In this document: positions 21,062 to 31,600 of the stretch, piece after piece
Layout of the letters: each line of letters begins with the position of its first letter
Numbering within the stretch: position 1 is the stretch's first letter
DNA from: Plantago ovata
Taxonomy: Eukaryota > Streptophyta > Magnoliopsida > Lamiales > Plantaginaceae
Length of the DNA stretch: 64,000 nt
Assembly: GCA_028274465.1 (NCBI GenBank)
Contig: CM051455.1
Coordinates: 94,558,365-94,622,364, forward strand
Reading direction: 5' to 3'
The notes under the pieces: generated by a model
Databases searched by the model: none
What the model was told of the DNA's origin: nothing
Seen by the model: the letters and a program-made list of their open reading frames with translations, nothing else
Program-made: the position numbers and the translations under genes

Positions 21062-24000
21062 CTAGCGGGTGCGGCTATCAGTGAATTCCGTGACCGGGGT
21101 CGTCGCGCTCCCTGCTCCTCCTCGAACCGTGCTCGCCTCCGGGCCTTCAGCATCGCCGCGCTCCTGAGCTTGAGCCTCCTCGATTGCCTTTTTGTACATA
21201 GTGAGCTCGGGCTCGACGAAGTCAGCCGCCCTCCCGAGGATCGGATCGCTCAGCTTTATCCAGGCAGCGTTGCGAAGAGCCGCCTTCTCGAACGGGAGGA
21301 TGAGCCCGCTTCTCAAGCATTCGGGCACCCAAGATGGAAGATAGGCCGGCTTGCTGGGGTAAGGTACCTCGGGGTCGGTCACCAGCTCCCCGAACTCGCA
21401 CCCCTCGTGCATCTCCTCAGTAATCTCCTCATCTGGGTAAGGAGTCAGGTCCTCGCGCCGCCCGGGATGAAGGTCCTCGCGGTCATCAGCATCAAAGTCC
21501 GCAGGAAGCAAGTTGACCCTCTTTAACTGGCCAACACACGAGAAGAAGCCCTCCTCGCGCGATGACACTTGCACGTCTCTTAGAGCCAGCTTGTATGTGA
21601 CGGACGACATAAAGTCGCGAGCAGCAGTAATCCGGCTCCCTTTGAGGAAGGAGAGGACGCTTGCCTTGAACTTTTCCATGGCAATGGACAAAGTAGCGTA
21701 AGCGCCCTTGAAGCTTTTGCTCCTCGACCTTTCACGGGACAGCTCCTTCTCAAGCTCCTCGACTTTCATCTTGAGCTTCCCGGCCTCCGTCTCCGACACT
21801 TTGGCCTTTTTCTCCGAGGCCGCCAACTTCTTCTCGAGGTCCTCGATGACGACCCCAATGTCGGCGCGATCAGCGGCCACGTGCCCATACGCCTCCTTCA
21901 AGTTCTCGAGCTGCAAAAAGAGAACAATGTTAGCGAGGAGATAAAATTCTATACTTAGAGAAATTTCACAAACAAAAGTATAAGGATAGTTACCTGGAGC
22001 GAGCACAGGCTGAGCTCGTGCGCCCGATCAAGGTCGCTCATTTGTATGAGCCGCTTCACTTCATCCTCTCCGGAAGCGGCCACCTTACCCTTCTTACGGG
22101 CAGGCTCGTTGTTACCCCCTAGAATGAGCTTCCTCGCTCCTCTCTTCGCGGCGGGCCTCTCCGGCCTCTTCTCTGCCTCGATCGTGTTCAAGGCCTCCTC
22201 CTCGGCCTCCTTGGCCTCCTTCGCCCTCTTCGCGGCGGCATCCTCCTCGGCCCTTTTGATGGCCTCAACAGGGTTCTCTCGGGTAGCGAGCCCCTCCTGC
22301 ACCAAGGCGTCTCTATGGTGTGCGGCGTTGCGAGGAGGGGTCAGATTCAACGACCCGAGAATCTTCGTTTGCTTATTTGCCAGCCGTTGTTTCCTCCTTT
22401 GCTCCTCCTTGGCAGCCAATGTCTTCGACATTATCCACTGGAACCAATAAGCTGCAAGAGCAAAAACACAAGTTAGCAAACTCGAGGAGTAGTAAAAAGC
22501 GAAGAGAAAAGCAAGAGAGCGAGGAACACATCACAACAGAAAGTAAGCAAGGAAAAATTACAAGTACAAAAGCAAAAGAAGAGCGCGAAGAGCTAGTTAC
22601 CGAAGAGGACTTTTCGGGTATATCGGTTCCCGATATACCCTGTGTATGCGTAAGGAGAAAGTCCTGCCAAGTAGGGAAGCGGCTGAAGGACCAACCCCCA
22701 ATAAAAATACTTCTCGGGATGGGGTCCCCGATTCTGCTCCTCGAGCTCAGCAACCCAGGGATCGGCCTCCTCGGGCAATGGATGCTTATCCGCGATCTTT
22801 CCTCGAAACATCAGTTTCGGCACTCCCCACTCCAGCTCCTCCTCGGTCATGTTAGGTAACCTTCTCTTCCTAACATAGAAGTACCTGTGGAACCACTTGT
22901 AGCCCGAGGAGCTAGGAGCGTCCATTATGAACCCAAGGCCTGGTCGAGCGTTGAAGTAGTAGAAATACTTGTTCCCGGAGCTCATCGATACTCTGAACAA
23001 TTGATTGAAGTTGTGGAAGTTGAGCTCGATCCCCCTCTTCATGCAAAAGACTCCAAAGCATACGAGGGTTCCAAAGGCACTCGGCACCAATTGCCAAGGA
23101 GCGATCCCCAAAGTGTTGAATATGTCGCGGAAAGCGTCGCAGAAGGGGAGGATCCATCCTCGATCCAAGCTAAGGCAGTGAACGGCCATGTACCCCGGAG
23201 GAGCGTTGTAAAAAGTCTGATCCTCTTTGGGCACGAGGATGTCAAACTTATTCTCGGGGAGAGAATACTTCCACCTCAGTGTGGGAACCTCGTCGAGCTT
23301 GACGGTAGAGGAGGTGGTCGGTATAATCCCGTCCTCGTTCTTCTCCCCATTAGGATCGGGGAGGTCGACCGTTCGAGCACTTTTGGTGAACTTCTTCTCA
23401 GCAGCCTTAGTAGTTTTTGGCTCTGGCTCTACGGTAACCTTGGCTCTCTTCGATTTGGCAGTCCGGGAGCGAGAAGGCCTGCTCGCTTTGCGCTCAGCCT
23501 TTTTCTTATCGGCGGCCATCTGAGCGAGGCGCATCTCATACTCCTGCTCCTCGAGCGGGTGGGGTCCTCGAGTCTCACTCGGATATGTAAAGTCTATGGC
23601 AGTCGGGTCGATTGTGTGGTAACTGGTCTCCTCCTCGCGCGCGAACCTCTTCGCGTCCCTGATTGCGCGCCGTTGTCCCTCCGAGAAGGAAGGAGACCTC
23701 GTACTCGGACCAGCTTCACTCCTATGAGTGTCTCCAATTGTCAGAGGAACTTCATCCTCCTCCTCGTCTGTAATTACAGCTCTCCTAGCTGTTTGCGGAG
23801 GGAATCTAACCCTCTTTACTGGGGAACTAGTCCGAGGAGACGTCGCCTCATCGTCTTCCTCGCTCTCATCATCCGTATCATCACTATCGATGATTTGAAC
23901 GGGTATCGAAGCCTTCGCGCGCTTCGCCGAGTGCTCGCCCTCTTCGTACAAGGCTAAGGCCAACTCCGGCCTCTCCGTGTCATCCATCTCCTCGACACGG

Positions 24001-24395
24001 ATCTCAGGAACGACCACGTTCACGGCCGTCCCGTAATTTCGCCCATGGACTTGGGCAGCGCGAGTTATCAACTCCGCGGATACACCGGTGTCGCGGGGAC
24101 CACCTTCCTCCTCAGTACGGTCGTCGATGAAATCGTCGTCCTCGGTACGACGCCTCTTTCTACTCACCAACTCGTATAGGTCCTCCTCACTCTCGGTCTC
24201 CTCGTTTTCTTCGGCAGCCTGCTCGCCACCCTGCTCGAGCTGAGGCTCCTCGACAGCCTCCTCTATCGTTTCGTCAAGAAAGGTCGCCGATACGTCTGAC
24301 GTATCGGGCGACGTAGTATGGTCGCTCCCATACTCACCGGCGGCCGAGACGTTCTGGCTATCGTCGCTCCTCTCGGACATCCTAAAGGTGGGCAA
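21062..24395 (-). CDS. Intact antisense gene of G4: PF04195-like 'gypsy-type transposon' protein, three exons
   Basis: Exons (minus strand) 24395-22601, 22451-21994 and 21910-21062 join in frame to about 1033 codons. Introns have GTAACT...TTGCAG, GTAACT...TTGCAG borders and phases 1 and 0. Residues 1-350 are acidic and low-complexity with basic patches (KRRRTED, RSRTAKSKRAK). Residues about 380-560 hold the PF04195-like domain (YMAVHCLSLDRGWILPF, NKFDILVPKEDQTFYNAPP, WFHRYFYVRKR). The second exon is Lys/Glu-rich; the third starts with a coiled coil (VIEDLEKKLAASEKKAKVSE) and ends in a folded-looking C-terminus. It is transcribed against pol. No lesion was found. Its function is unknown; the name of the domain is not proof of transposase activity. 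Confidence 0.85.
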
Positions 24396-25589
24396 AGAAA
24401 GAAGTTAGGATGGTTTGTTATAGTCCGAGAGGTCCTTTTAGGTATGTTCATTAAGGATTCGACCTCCCGAACGGAGAAAAATCTCAAAAAGGAGAGGCAA
24501 GTAAAGTAAAGAAGTTATTCTACATCAAAGGAAAAGTAGAGCGAGGAGCATACCAAGGAGTGACCAACCACTCAAAAAACGAGTAAAAAATCGGGCAGCA
24601 TAACAACATGCATATACAGCAAAATCGGAGCGAGCACGTGTAGATAAAACTCGAACAGCATGCTTAAGGCGACCAACCGCCAAAGAGACTTCCTACAGCT
24701 ACTTCTACAGCCTTACGCTAATGAGGAGGCTACAAGGGGCATACAGTGAATCAAGGGGATCTACTTCGACGGCTACTCGAGCCAAATCGGTCCGAATTAA
24801 TTCCGGTAAAGTCCGTTTACAGGTCCGTTTAACAATTTTTAGGTCCAAGGCCGTTTTTAGGCCGTCATACAACATTCCGGGAGACAAAAATCAGAAAAAA
24901 GAGCTAACATGCAAAAACCGAAAAGAGAGAAAGCAAGAAGGCAGGAACTTCAAGGCAATTTGAAGCAAAAACAAGCGATTAAAGGCAAGAAAGAACAATG
25001 CAAGGCCGGAATCTTACTTGGTATTGACTAGATTGAAGTTTGAAACCGGAAAGGAAGCCGGAAACGTCAAAAACTTGTCTGAAACTCGCCTGAGAGTCAC
25101 CAGAAATGCTCCTCGATCACTATCGGTCTCGATCACTAAAGCTCGTCGATCTCTCAAATGCTACTCGCTCTCTCGTATTTGCTCTGAAAGTTCGGATTGC
25201 GAAAAGTGTGGAATGACCGAGTGTTGACCTATTTATAGAAGGGTATCCCGGGGATACGAAACGACGCATGTCCTCGCGCCATCCGGACCGACCACGTGTC
25301 CCAGATCGACGGTCAAGATTGCGGCCGCCTGGCGAATTACCATCTTTGCCCTCCACGCTCCCGCTCTGGCCCGACGACGCTCCCAACTCAGGGACGAATT
25401 ACCTAACCACGGCAATAAATCCGCGGCGCGACCACAATCCTCCTCGAGACAAGCGGAGATAGATCGACGACCATAATCTGTCCTCCTCGGATCAACATCG
25501 CGAAAAATCTCAGAACCACGGAAACTCGACGGCCACGTGTCAGGGGACCGAGGAGCCGCCCATGCAGCTACCCTCCTCGACACTCCTCC
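24396..25589. other. G4 non-coding region upstream of the antisense gene
   Basis: This region should contain the promoter and 5' UTR of the antisense gene, read leftwards. The part 25080-25590 is rich in CTCGTCGA/CCTCGAGA words. No coding domain was seen. A TATTTATA at about 25227-25234 reads TATAAATA on the minus strand and is a candidate TATA box about 830 bp upstream of the ATG. Confidence 0.5.
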
Positions 25590-25591
25590 TG

Positions 25592-25997
25592 CCTTTTACA
25601 CAAGTATCTCTCCGCGAGATTCTTTGCTAGCAAAAAAGCGGCAGGAAGTCATTCCATTCCTTTTACACAAGTATCTCTCCGCGAGATACTTTGCTAGCAA
25701 AAACATGAATACATCTCTCCTCGAGATTCCTTTTACACAAGTATCTCTCCGCGAGATACTTTGCTAGCAAAAACATGAATACATCTCTCCTCGAGATTCC
25801 TTTTCACACAAGTATCTCTCCGCGAGATTCTTTGCTAGCAAAAAAGCGGCAGGAAGTCATTCCATTCCTTTTACACAAGTATCTCTCCGCGAGATACTTT
25901 GCTAGCAAAACATGAATACATCTCTCCTCGAGATTCCTTCTACACAAGTATCTCTCCGCGAGATACTTCGCAAGCAAAAAAGCGGCAGGAAGTCATT
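25592..25997. repeat. Tandem array of about 68-70 bp units in the G4 3' region
   Basis: Six copies of ACACAAGTATCTCTCCGCGA followed by GATACTTTGCTAGCAAAA or a near match. Two kinds of spacer are interleaved: one with AAGCGGCAGGAAGTCATTCC and one with ATGAATACATCTCTCCTCG. Each unit contains its own inverted repeat, TTTGCTAGCAAA. A tandem array just before the 3' LTR is typical of Tat elements. Confidence 0.9.
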
Positions 25998-26232
25998 CCA
26001 TTCCACTAAGGAATACTTACCCGGATCCGATCTTTTCCCAGCAAAAATACCTCTTTTCATAAGGTCCGAGCAACGTCTGCTCGCACCCTATAAAAAGGGG
26101 GGGGGAGGGAGAGATAGGAGGAGGGAAAGTTACCAAGGCGCGAATACGGAAATCTTTTTTCGCCCACTACTAGTCGAGGCTCTGCTCGACCTCTACTTCA
26201 ACATAGTTCCTCAACTATCTTCTACAAAGATA

Positions 26233-26253
26233 CTTGGAAACTAGGGGGACATA
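26233..26253 (+). promoter_or_regulatory. G4 polypurine tract
   Basis: TTGGAAACTAGGGGGACATA directly precedes the 3' LTR. Nearly the same string (GGAAACTAGGGGGCGCATA on the minus strand, 47212-47230) precedes the 3' LTR of element D. Confidence 0.85.
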
Positions 26254-26707
26254 TGTTAGGGTTGAAATATGTCCGGTCCGTATGTACGAACTGAAGCGGT
26301 CTAAGAGCGCGACAAAGCATCATAGGCCGTCCCTCAAGGGGCACAACCACACCCAAGTATGTCACTAAGGTGTGGATCGACCAACATAGGGTCCGACCAT
26401 CACTGGGAGGACAACCCTCAAAATAAGCTCCTCTCAAGGACAAAGCTGCCAGTAGGCTCGAGGAGCATCCCTCTCTGGCTCGAGGAGGCCTTACGTCAAG
26501 GTAACGCTCCTTGACAAAAACTGAGCAGGACACTACTCGCATCACCCACGCACAAGGAAGGCACGAGGACCACAGAGCGACCAGCCATGGTTGCTCTCCT
26601 GGGCCAAGGCCCACGGACCTCCTTAATGGGCCTGGGCCGAGGAAGGCCTCAATCCTGGCCGTACACGTGGCGTGATCCTACATGACCTGAAGATGAAGGG
26701 TCGCAAG

Positions 26708-26715
26708 TATAAAAG
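26708..26715 (+). promoter_or_regulatory. TATA box of the G4 3' LTR
   Basis: TATAAAAG followed by GCCCTC, with a pyrimidine-rich initiator-like CTCTCCAAC about 25 bp downstream. Confidence 0.7.
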
Positions 26716-26822
26716 GCCCTCATTTACTCTCCAACAGTAAGCATTAACTACGTCACCCGAGCACCACTCTCACTACTCTTACTAGGGAAGCCTCACAACT
26801 CCCTACTCGTAAAGTCGCCTCT

Positions 26823-26886
26823 CCGGTCTGATACCTTACAGACCGGGCAAGAGACACTAACCCCCCCCTCTAGTCTATTTCAGGTG
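26823..26886 (+). promoter_or_regulatory. R-U5 module: CCGG hairpin, CTAAC, C-tract, CTATTTCAGGT
   Basis: CCGGTCTG and CAGACCGG (8-bp perfect arms) enclose an 8-nt loop at 26823-26846. Then comes CTAAC, eight C, CTCTAGTCTATTTCAG and GT. The string looks like a plant intron 3' end (branch-like CTAAC, pyrimidine tract, TTTCAG). The same order occurs in the D LTRs and, in weaker form, in the A LTR. Its role is not known. Confidence 0.6.
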
Positions 26887-27008
26887 CGAGGAAGCTACAA
26901 GAAGGCTCATTTCCTATCTCAGAGGGACACTACAAGAAGAAGAACTAGAAAGACTTAGAATAGTGACTCATTGCGAACTTAGAAAGAAGCACGAATTACC
27001 CTTCAACA

Positions 27009-27731
27009 CCTATGAGTGTTGGTACCAAATTGGGCTATACTAAAGAGGACAAAAGTGTTGAAGAACACAAGTATAGGAAGCTCATTGGTTCTTTGTTGTA
27101 TCTAACAGCAAGTAGACCTGACATTCAGTATGCTGTTTGTGTGTGTGCAAGATTCCAATCTGATCCAAGAGAATCACACTACAAAAAGGCAATTAAAATA
27201 CTGAAATATGTTAAAGGTACAGTCAATGTTGGATTATGGTATCCTAAAGATTCTGGACTTGAATTGGTTGGCTATTCTGATGCTGATCATGGTGGATCAA
27301 CTCTTGATAGAAAAAGTACCTCTGGAACTTGTCAGTTTTTGGGTACTAGATTAATATCATGGTTCAGCAAGAAGCAAACGTGTGTCGCCAATTCATCTAC
27401 TGAATCTGAATACATTGCAGTTGGTTGTTGCGCAGCTCAAATCCTATGGATTCAGCAACAATTAAGAGATTATGGTATTTCTGCAAAGAAAACACCAATC
27501 GTTTGTGATAATACAAGTGCTATTGCAATTACGCAAAATCGTAAGTTTCACTCTAGGACCAAGCACATTGATATTAGACATCATTTCATTAGAGATCATG
27601 TGGAAAAAGGTGATATTGAGGTTGTGAAAGTAGGTACTGAAGATCAGCTTGCTGACATCTTTACCAAGCCCCTACCGGATAATAGGTTCGCAATGCAAAG
27701 GTATAACCTTGGATTGATTGAACTACCTTAA
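27009..27731 (+). pseudogene. C3 pol, 3' part: RNase H
   Basis: This is the continuation of C3 pol after G4, beginning with the CCTAT target copy. It contains the RT thumb (YRKLIGSLLYLTASRPDIQY) and a complete copia RNase H with YSDADHGGSTLDRKSTSGT, ANSSTESEYIA and VCDNTSAI, so the D-E-D acids are present, then TEDQLADIFTKPL and a stop at 27731. By itself it is open and undamaged; the gene is inactive here only because G4 separates it from RT. Confidence 0.92.
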
Positions 27732-27752
27732 TAAAGGATACACTAGGCAGAA

Positions 27753-28110
27753 TGCTGAAACAGGTATTCAGCAAGACAAAGTATTCCTGTCTAAAAGACC
27801 AAGTCACTGTTTTCTTCTAAGAAATGATGAGTCACTACATGATTGCTGAAACAGGCATTCAGCAACTAATTCCTTCAAAACGGGTATTTGTTAGGAAACT
27901 TGACCACTTGCTGAGACAGGAACTCAGTAAGAACTTAAGGATTGCTGAGACGGGTACTTAGACAATCAAAAGATACTGAAACAGGTATTCAAATATCAAA
28001 GGAATTTTTTGAGACGGGAACTCAGAAAAAGAGCAAAAGCTCATCTCTCAGATTTTACCAAAGGATGTCTCAAGTGCAAAAGAATTTACTGATACGGGAA
28101 ATCAGAAATG
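27753..28110 (+). repeat. Series of imperfect hairpins (TGCTGAA...TTCAGCA) after C3 pol
   Basis: Seven or so diverged copies of a 20-25 nt inverted repeat, with ACAGG, ACGGG or a similar loop, at about 27753, 27843, 27915, 27943, 27966, 28010 and 28090. The first two are perfect: arms TGCTGAA/TTCAGCA at 27753-27773 and TTGCTGAA/TTCAGCAA at 27843-27865. Later ones degrade to CTGAGAC...CTCAG. They lie in the spacer between pol and ORF3. Confidence 0.75.
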
Positions 28111-28635
28111 TCTTTTAAACTAAGAAAATATGAGATATCTAAGTAAGGGGGAACTTTCAGCAAGTATCTAGATTGTTAATTCAAACTCGCTGAAAAGATT
28201 CTTGTCTATTTCAGCAAGCAATCTATCCCGTATTACTCGGTAAAATCAATTTGTGACGTTAAGCTGGCACAGATAAACTCGCAATAATCATGACATGAAA
28301 TTCAATCGTGGCCATTGATTAAAAGGATTTACTAATCTAACGGCTAACAAAACAAAGAGAGAGAGTGCTCTGACGGTTTTAGTTAGTGGGCCACTACGCA
28401 TTCAATGCAAAGGCTCCACTAACTCCAGTGTTTCTCTGTTTTACCCTTGCTGAGAGCTCAAATCGATTGAGTTTCTCACACACCAGAGACACTATATAAA
28501 GAAGGAGTTAGAGAAATGACAAAATTCTTTAACTCACATTTCCTTTCTCTGCAAATTCTAGCCTGAATCTACTGTACCTCCGGTCAAAAAGCAAACTATC
28601 TCTTTTCGTACAATCTTTCTTGCTCTATATAAGAA
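28111..28635 (+). other. C3 spacer before ORF3
   Basis: This is non-coding leader sequence. A TATA-like TATATAAAGA at about 28493, followed by a CT-rich stretch (TTCCTTTCTCTGC) about 130 bp before the ORF3 start, could be an internal promoter. No gene was seen. Confidence 0.45.
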
Positions 28636-31600
28636 ATGGCTCCCAAGAGACAGTTATCTAAGTCCTCAAAATCGTCAAAGGTTGATAGTGCTGAAACACG
28701 CACTACTCCGGTGACTGCTCCGGTGACTACTCTGGCCCCAGACACAACGAAAGTTGTGTTGAAAAACGACCGAATCACTGTAAAACCTATGCCTCCGTCA
28801 TATCTTGACACTGCAAAGTGTGAGATGTTGATGCAATGGGGAGGGTTTGCAAAAGAAAAGTACATTAGGTACTTTTATGAACAAGAACTTGATGACCAAA
28901 ATGAAGAGGCGCTTGAGTTCATCAAGCAGCAAGGCCTCATGAACTTTATCTCTGCTCGCACTAAGCAAGTGAGCATGATTGATACAATGGAATTCTACAA
29001 CAATGCAGAAATTCAGTCCCTTACAGACAGTAATGGAATCACTGAAAAAGTGATCCTTACTTATGTTCAGAATACGCAAATTGTCCTGAAATGGACTGAT
29101 TTAGCGGAGATTTTTCAGATTCCAACCACTGGAACTGAAGATGACGTCACTGCTTCTGACGAAGAAATTGAAGCTCTCTACAGTGACGTCAGAAATGAGA
29201 AAATGAAGAAAGGCGAGATAGCTCCCGTGACTTGGACAAAGCACGTTAAGAGAAAGCATCTCTGCCATTCACTTGGTCTAGTAGCTCTGCTACTGATAAA
29301 AGTTCTTGACTCCCAAGTTGGAGGAATTGACCAAGTAGGCCTGAGAAGATGGCCATTGCTGATGCATATCTATGAAAATAAATCGGAACTTAACTGGGCT
29401 AAGTACATTTTCAACAGGCTTGTTGATTGTGTCACTAAGTTTAAGGTAAAGGTAGAAGACAACAAGGTCTCACCTTCCTTTCCAGTTATGTATGGAATCA
29501 AGATATGCTATATCCTTGAACATTTCAGGATTCAGCTAAGAAACCCATTGCCAATCAAGAAATCTGTGTGCAATGTGGGAAGATCTTTCTACAAGCAGAA
29601 TGTACCTAAGTTTGCTGGAAAGAAAACTAAGAAGACAACAACTGCAAATGTTGTCAGCACAAGCCAGCAAGAAAGGTATACAACAGCTGCAGATGTTACC
29701 ACTCAGCAACTTAGAGATGAAACTGCTGTAGATGGTGGTAACACAAATGAAACTGCTGTAGAAAATCAACAAGGTACGTGTACAACACCTGTTGCTGAAA
29801 AGGCAACAATAGATGACTATGGGAAACTGGAGAAATCTAAAAAGAAAAAAAGGAAAGCTGATGATGACACTCAGACTGCAGCGTCATCAGCAAACCATGT
29901 ACCTAAGAGGAAACGGACAAGTAACAAAAGAAAGAAGACACTGGCTTCTCAGTCAGTCCTTAATGTCCAAGACTCCTCAGTCAATTCCCAGACAAATGCT
30001 GAAACGCATTTGCCAGTAGATGTTGCTGAAGTAATTACTGAAACATATATCAGCAATGTTGAAGTGTTTGCGGAAGCCTTCAACAATCAACTTAACGTTG
30101 ATAACTCTACTGAGAATAGACCACAAGGCAGTGGAAATGAAATTCCTGCCCAAGTCCCAGATATCTACATTGTAGATAATTTAGATGATCCAACTTTGGA
30201 ACCAGCAAGTGATATTGCTGCTGATCTGCAAAGAGCGGCACTTGCTGATGCTGCTGAAAAGATGGTTGCTGAACAAGCAACTCATCAAGTTGCTGAAACC
30301 CAGCTTGCTGAAGGACCAGTTGCTGAGATAGCAATGGTTCCAGTTCCTGAAGTTGCTGAAACTCAAGAAGCATTATTCAAAGACGCATCTCTTGATGCTG
30401 AGAATACTGGCCCAAGTTCACCCAAGACATCAATTGACAAAGTCCAGCTTGTACTGGAAGATTTAAGCAAACAAATGGAGTTGGAGATTGAAGAATCATC
30501 CAACAAGTCAATTGATCTCTTCATGACAAGCAGTGAGCTTAAAGGTCAAGATGCTTCTGCTCAACTTGTCATTTCAGAGACAAGGGAGATTGCTGAAACC
30601 GCACAGCTTTCTCAGTTAGAGCAAAATCAGAAGTCTGCTGAAGAAACAGTCCAAGAAGCTGAAGAAACTGTTAATGCTAAAAGGACTGAGCCACAACCTG
30701 TCCTTCCTCAGCAGGTAGTTAATTCAACCATCAGTAAAACTTCAAATTCTGAAAATTTTTCTTTTGCTAAAATTATTCTTTCTCTACAGACTTCTCAAGA
30801 TGCAAGTCAGAGGGTTGCTGAAGCCTCTGCACCAGAACCAACACTCCCTACTCAGCAGGTAGTTAATAATTTTGGTATAACAACTAAGTTTGACAGCTTA
30901 GTACTTGTGTCTAATTATAATTTATTTCAGGATGAACAAATGGAGGATGCTACTCAAGCTCCTCATGGAATGGAAATTGTACTACATGAGCTTGCTGACT
31001 CTCAGCAGGTAAATCATGTTTCAAATTTAAACTCTAAAACAATTCTCCAAACCAATCCTGATCTAAATAAAATTCTTTTTCAGGCTCAAAAGGAGACCAC
31101 TGAAGTGGTACTCATCACTGAAGATCAGCAAGTAAGTTCTGAAGAACTTTACTTGAACTTCAAGAGGACAACTTTGTCAAGAGTTGCTATGTCCGTCAGC
31201 AACTGGCAAAGGTACAGGAGAATGGACTTCTCAGATCTTCATCTTCATCTCTCAAATGAGAAAAAGAGAACTTCACTGTTAAAGCTCGAAACATTTGTCC
31301 ACTCCATCCTTCTTGGAGAAATGACATATTCTCAGCAAATGAGTTCCAATCTGATTGCTCAAATCAGAGAGAATATGAAGGCCAAATTTAAGAGTGCCTC
31401 TCCAGCTGAACAAGTTGTGATGCTCAAAGGTCTTTTTGTTCCTGTGGTGGCTGATCCCCACAAATTAACTGAGGAAGAGGAAGTGACAAATGTTGCTCTG
31501 TATAAGCATGTTGAGCTAGTCATTCTGACAGATGATGAAGAAGAAGAAGAAGATGAGAACATTCCCACTGATCCCAGTGATGATGAAGGGAAAGATTCTA

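Larger units (their letters stand above)
17588..27008 (+). mobile_element. Tat/Retand-like gypsy element G4 with intact antisense gene, nested in C3 pol
   Basis: The left LTR is seen only as its first nine bases (TGTTAGGGT, 17588-17596) before the assembly gap. The complete right LTR (26254-27008) starts identically, and both ends are flanked by CCTAT. The 5' LTR, gag, protease and most of RT are hidden in the gap. Visible are RNase H, a second RNase H, integrase (to 20249), an antisense three-exon gene (24395-21062), a tandem array, a polypurine tract and the 3' LTR. Layout and protein sequence match element A, so both are one lineage. Confidence 0.92.
26254..27008 (+). repeat. G4 3' LTR (755 bp)
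   Basis: It starts TGTTAGGGTTGAAATATG and ends CCCTTCAACA, then CCTAT. It carries a TATA box at 26708-26715 (TATAAAAG), giving a U3 of about 485 bp and R-U5 of about 270 bp. R-U5 holds a perfect 8-bp-stem hairpin and a C-tract. Confidence 0.93.

Noticed and set aside
22887-23957. Plus-strand open frame of 356 codons
   Set aside because: It is the shadow of the antisense gene on the minus strand, where splice borders, domain and codon pattern fit.
25592-25997. Regular repeats with spacers resembling a CRISPR array
   Set aside because: Spacers are themselves repeated, the units sit inside a plant retrotransposon, and no cas-like gene exists.
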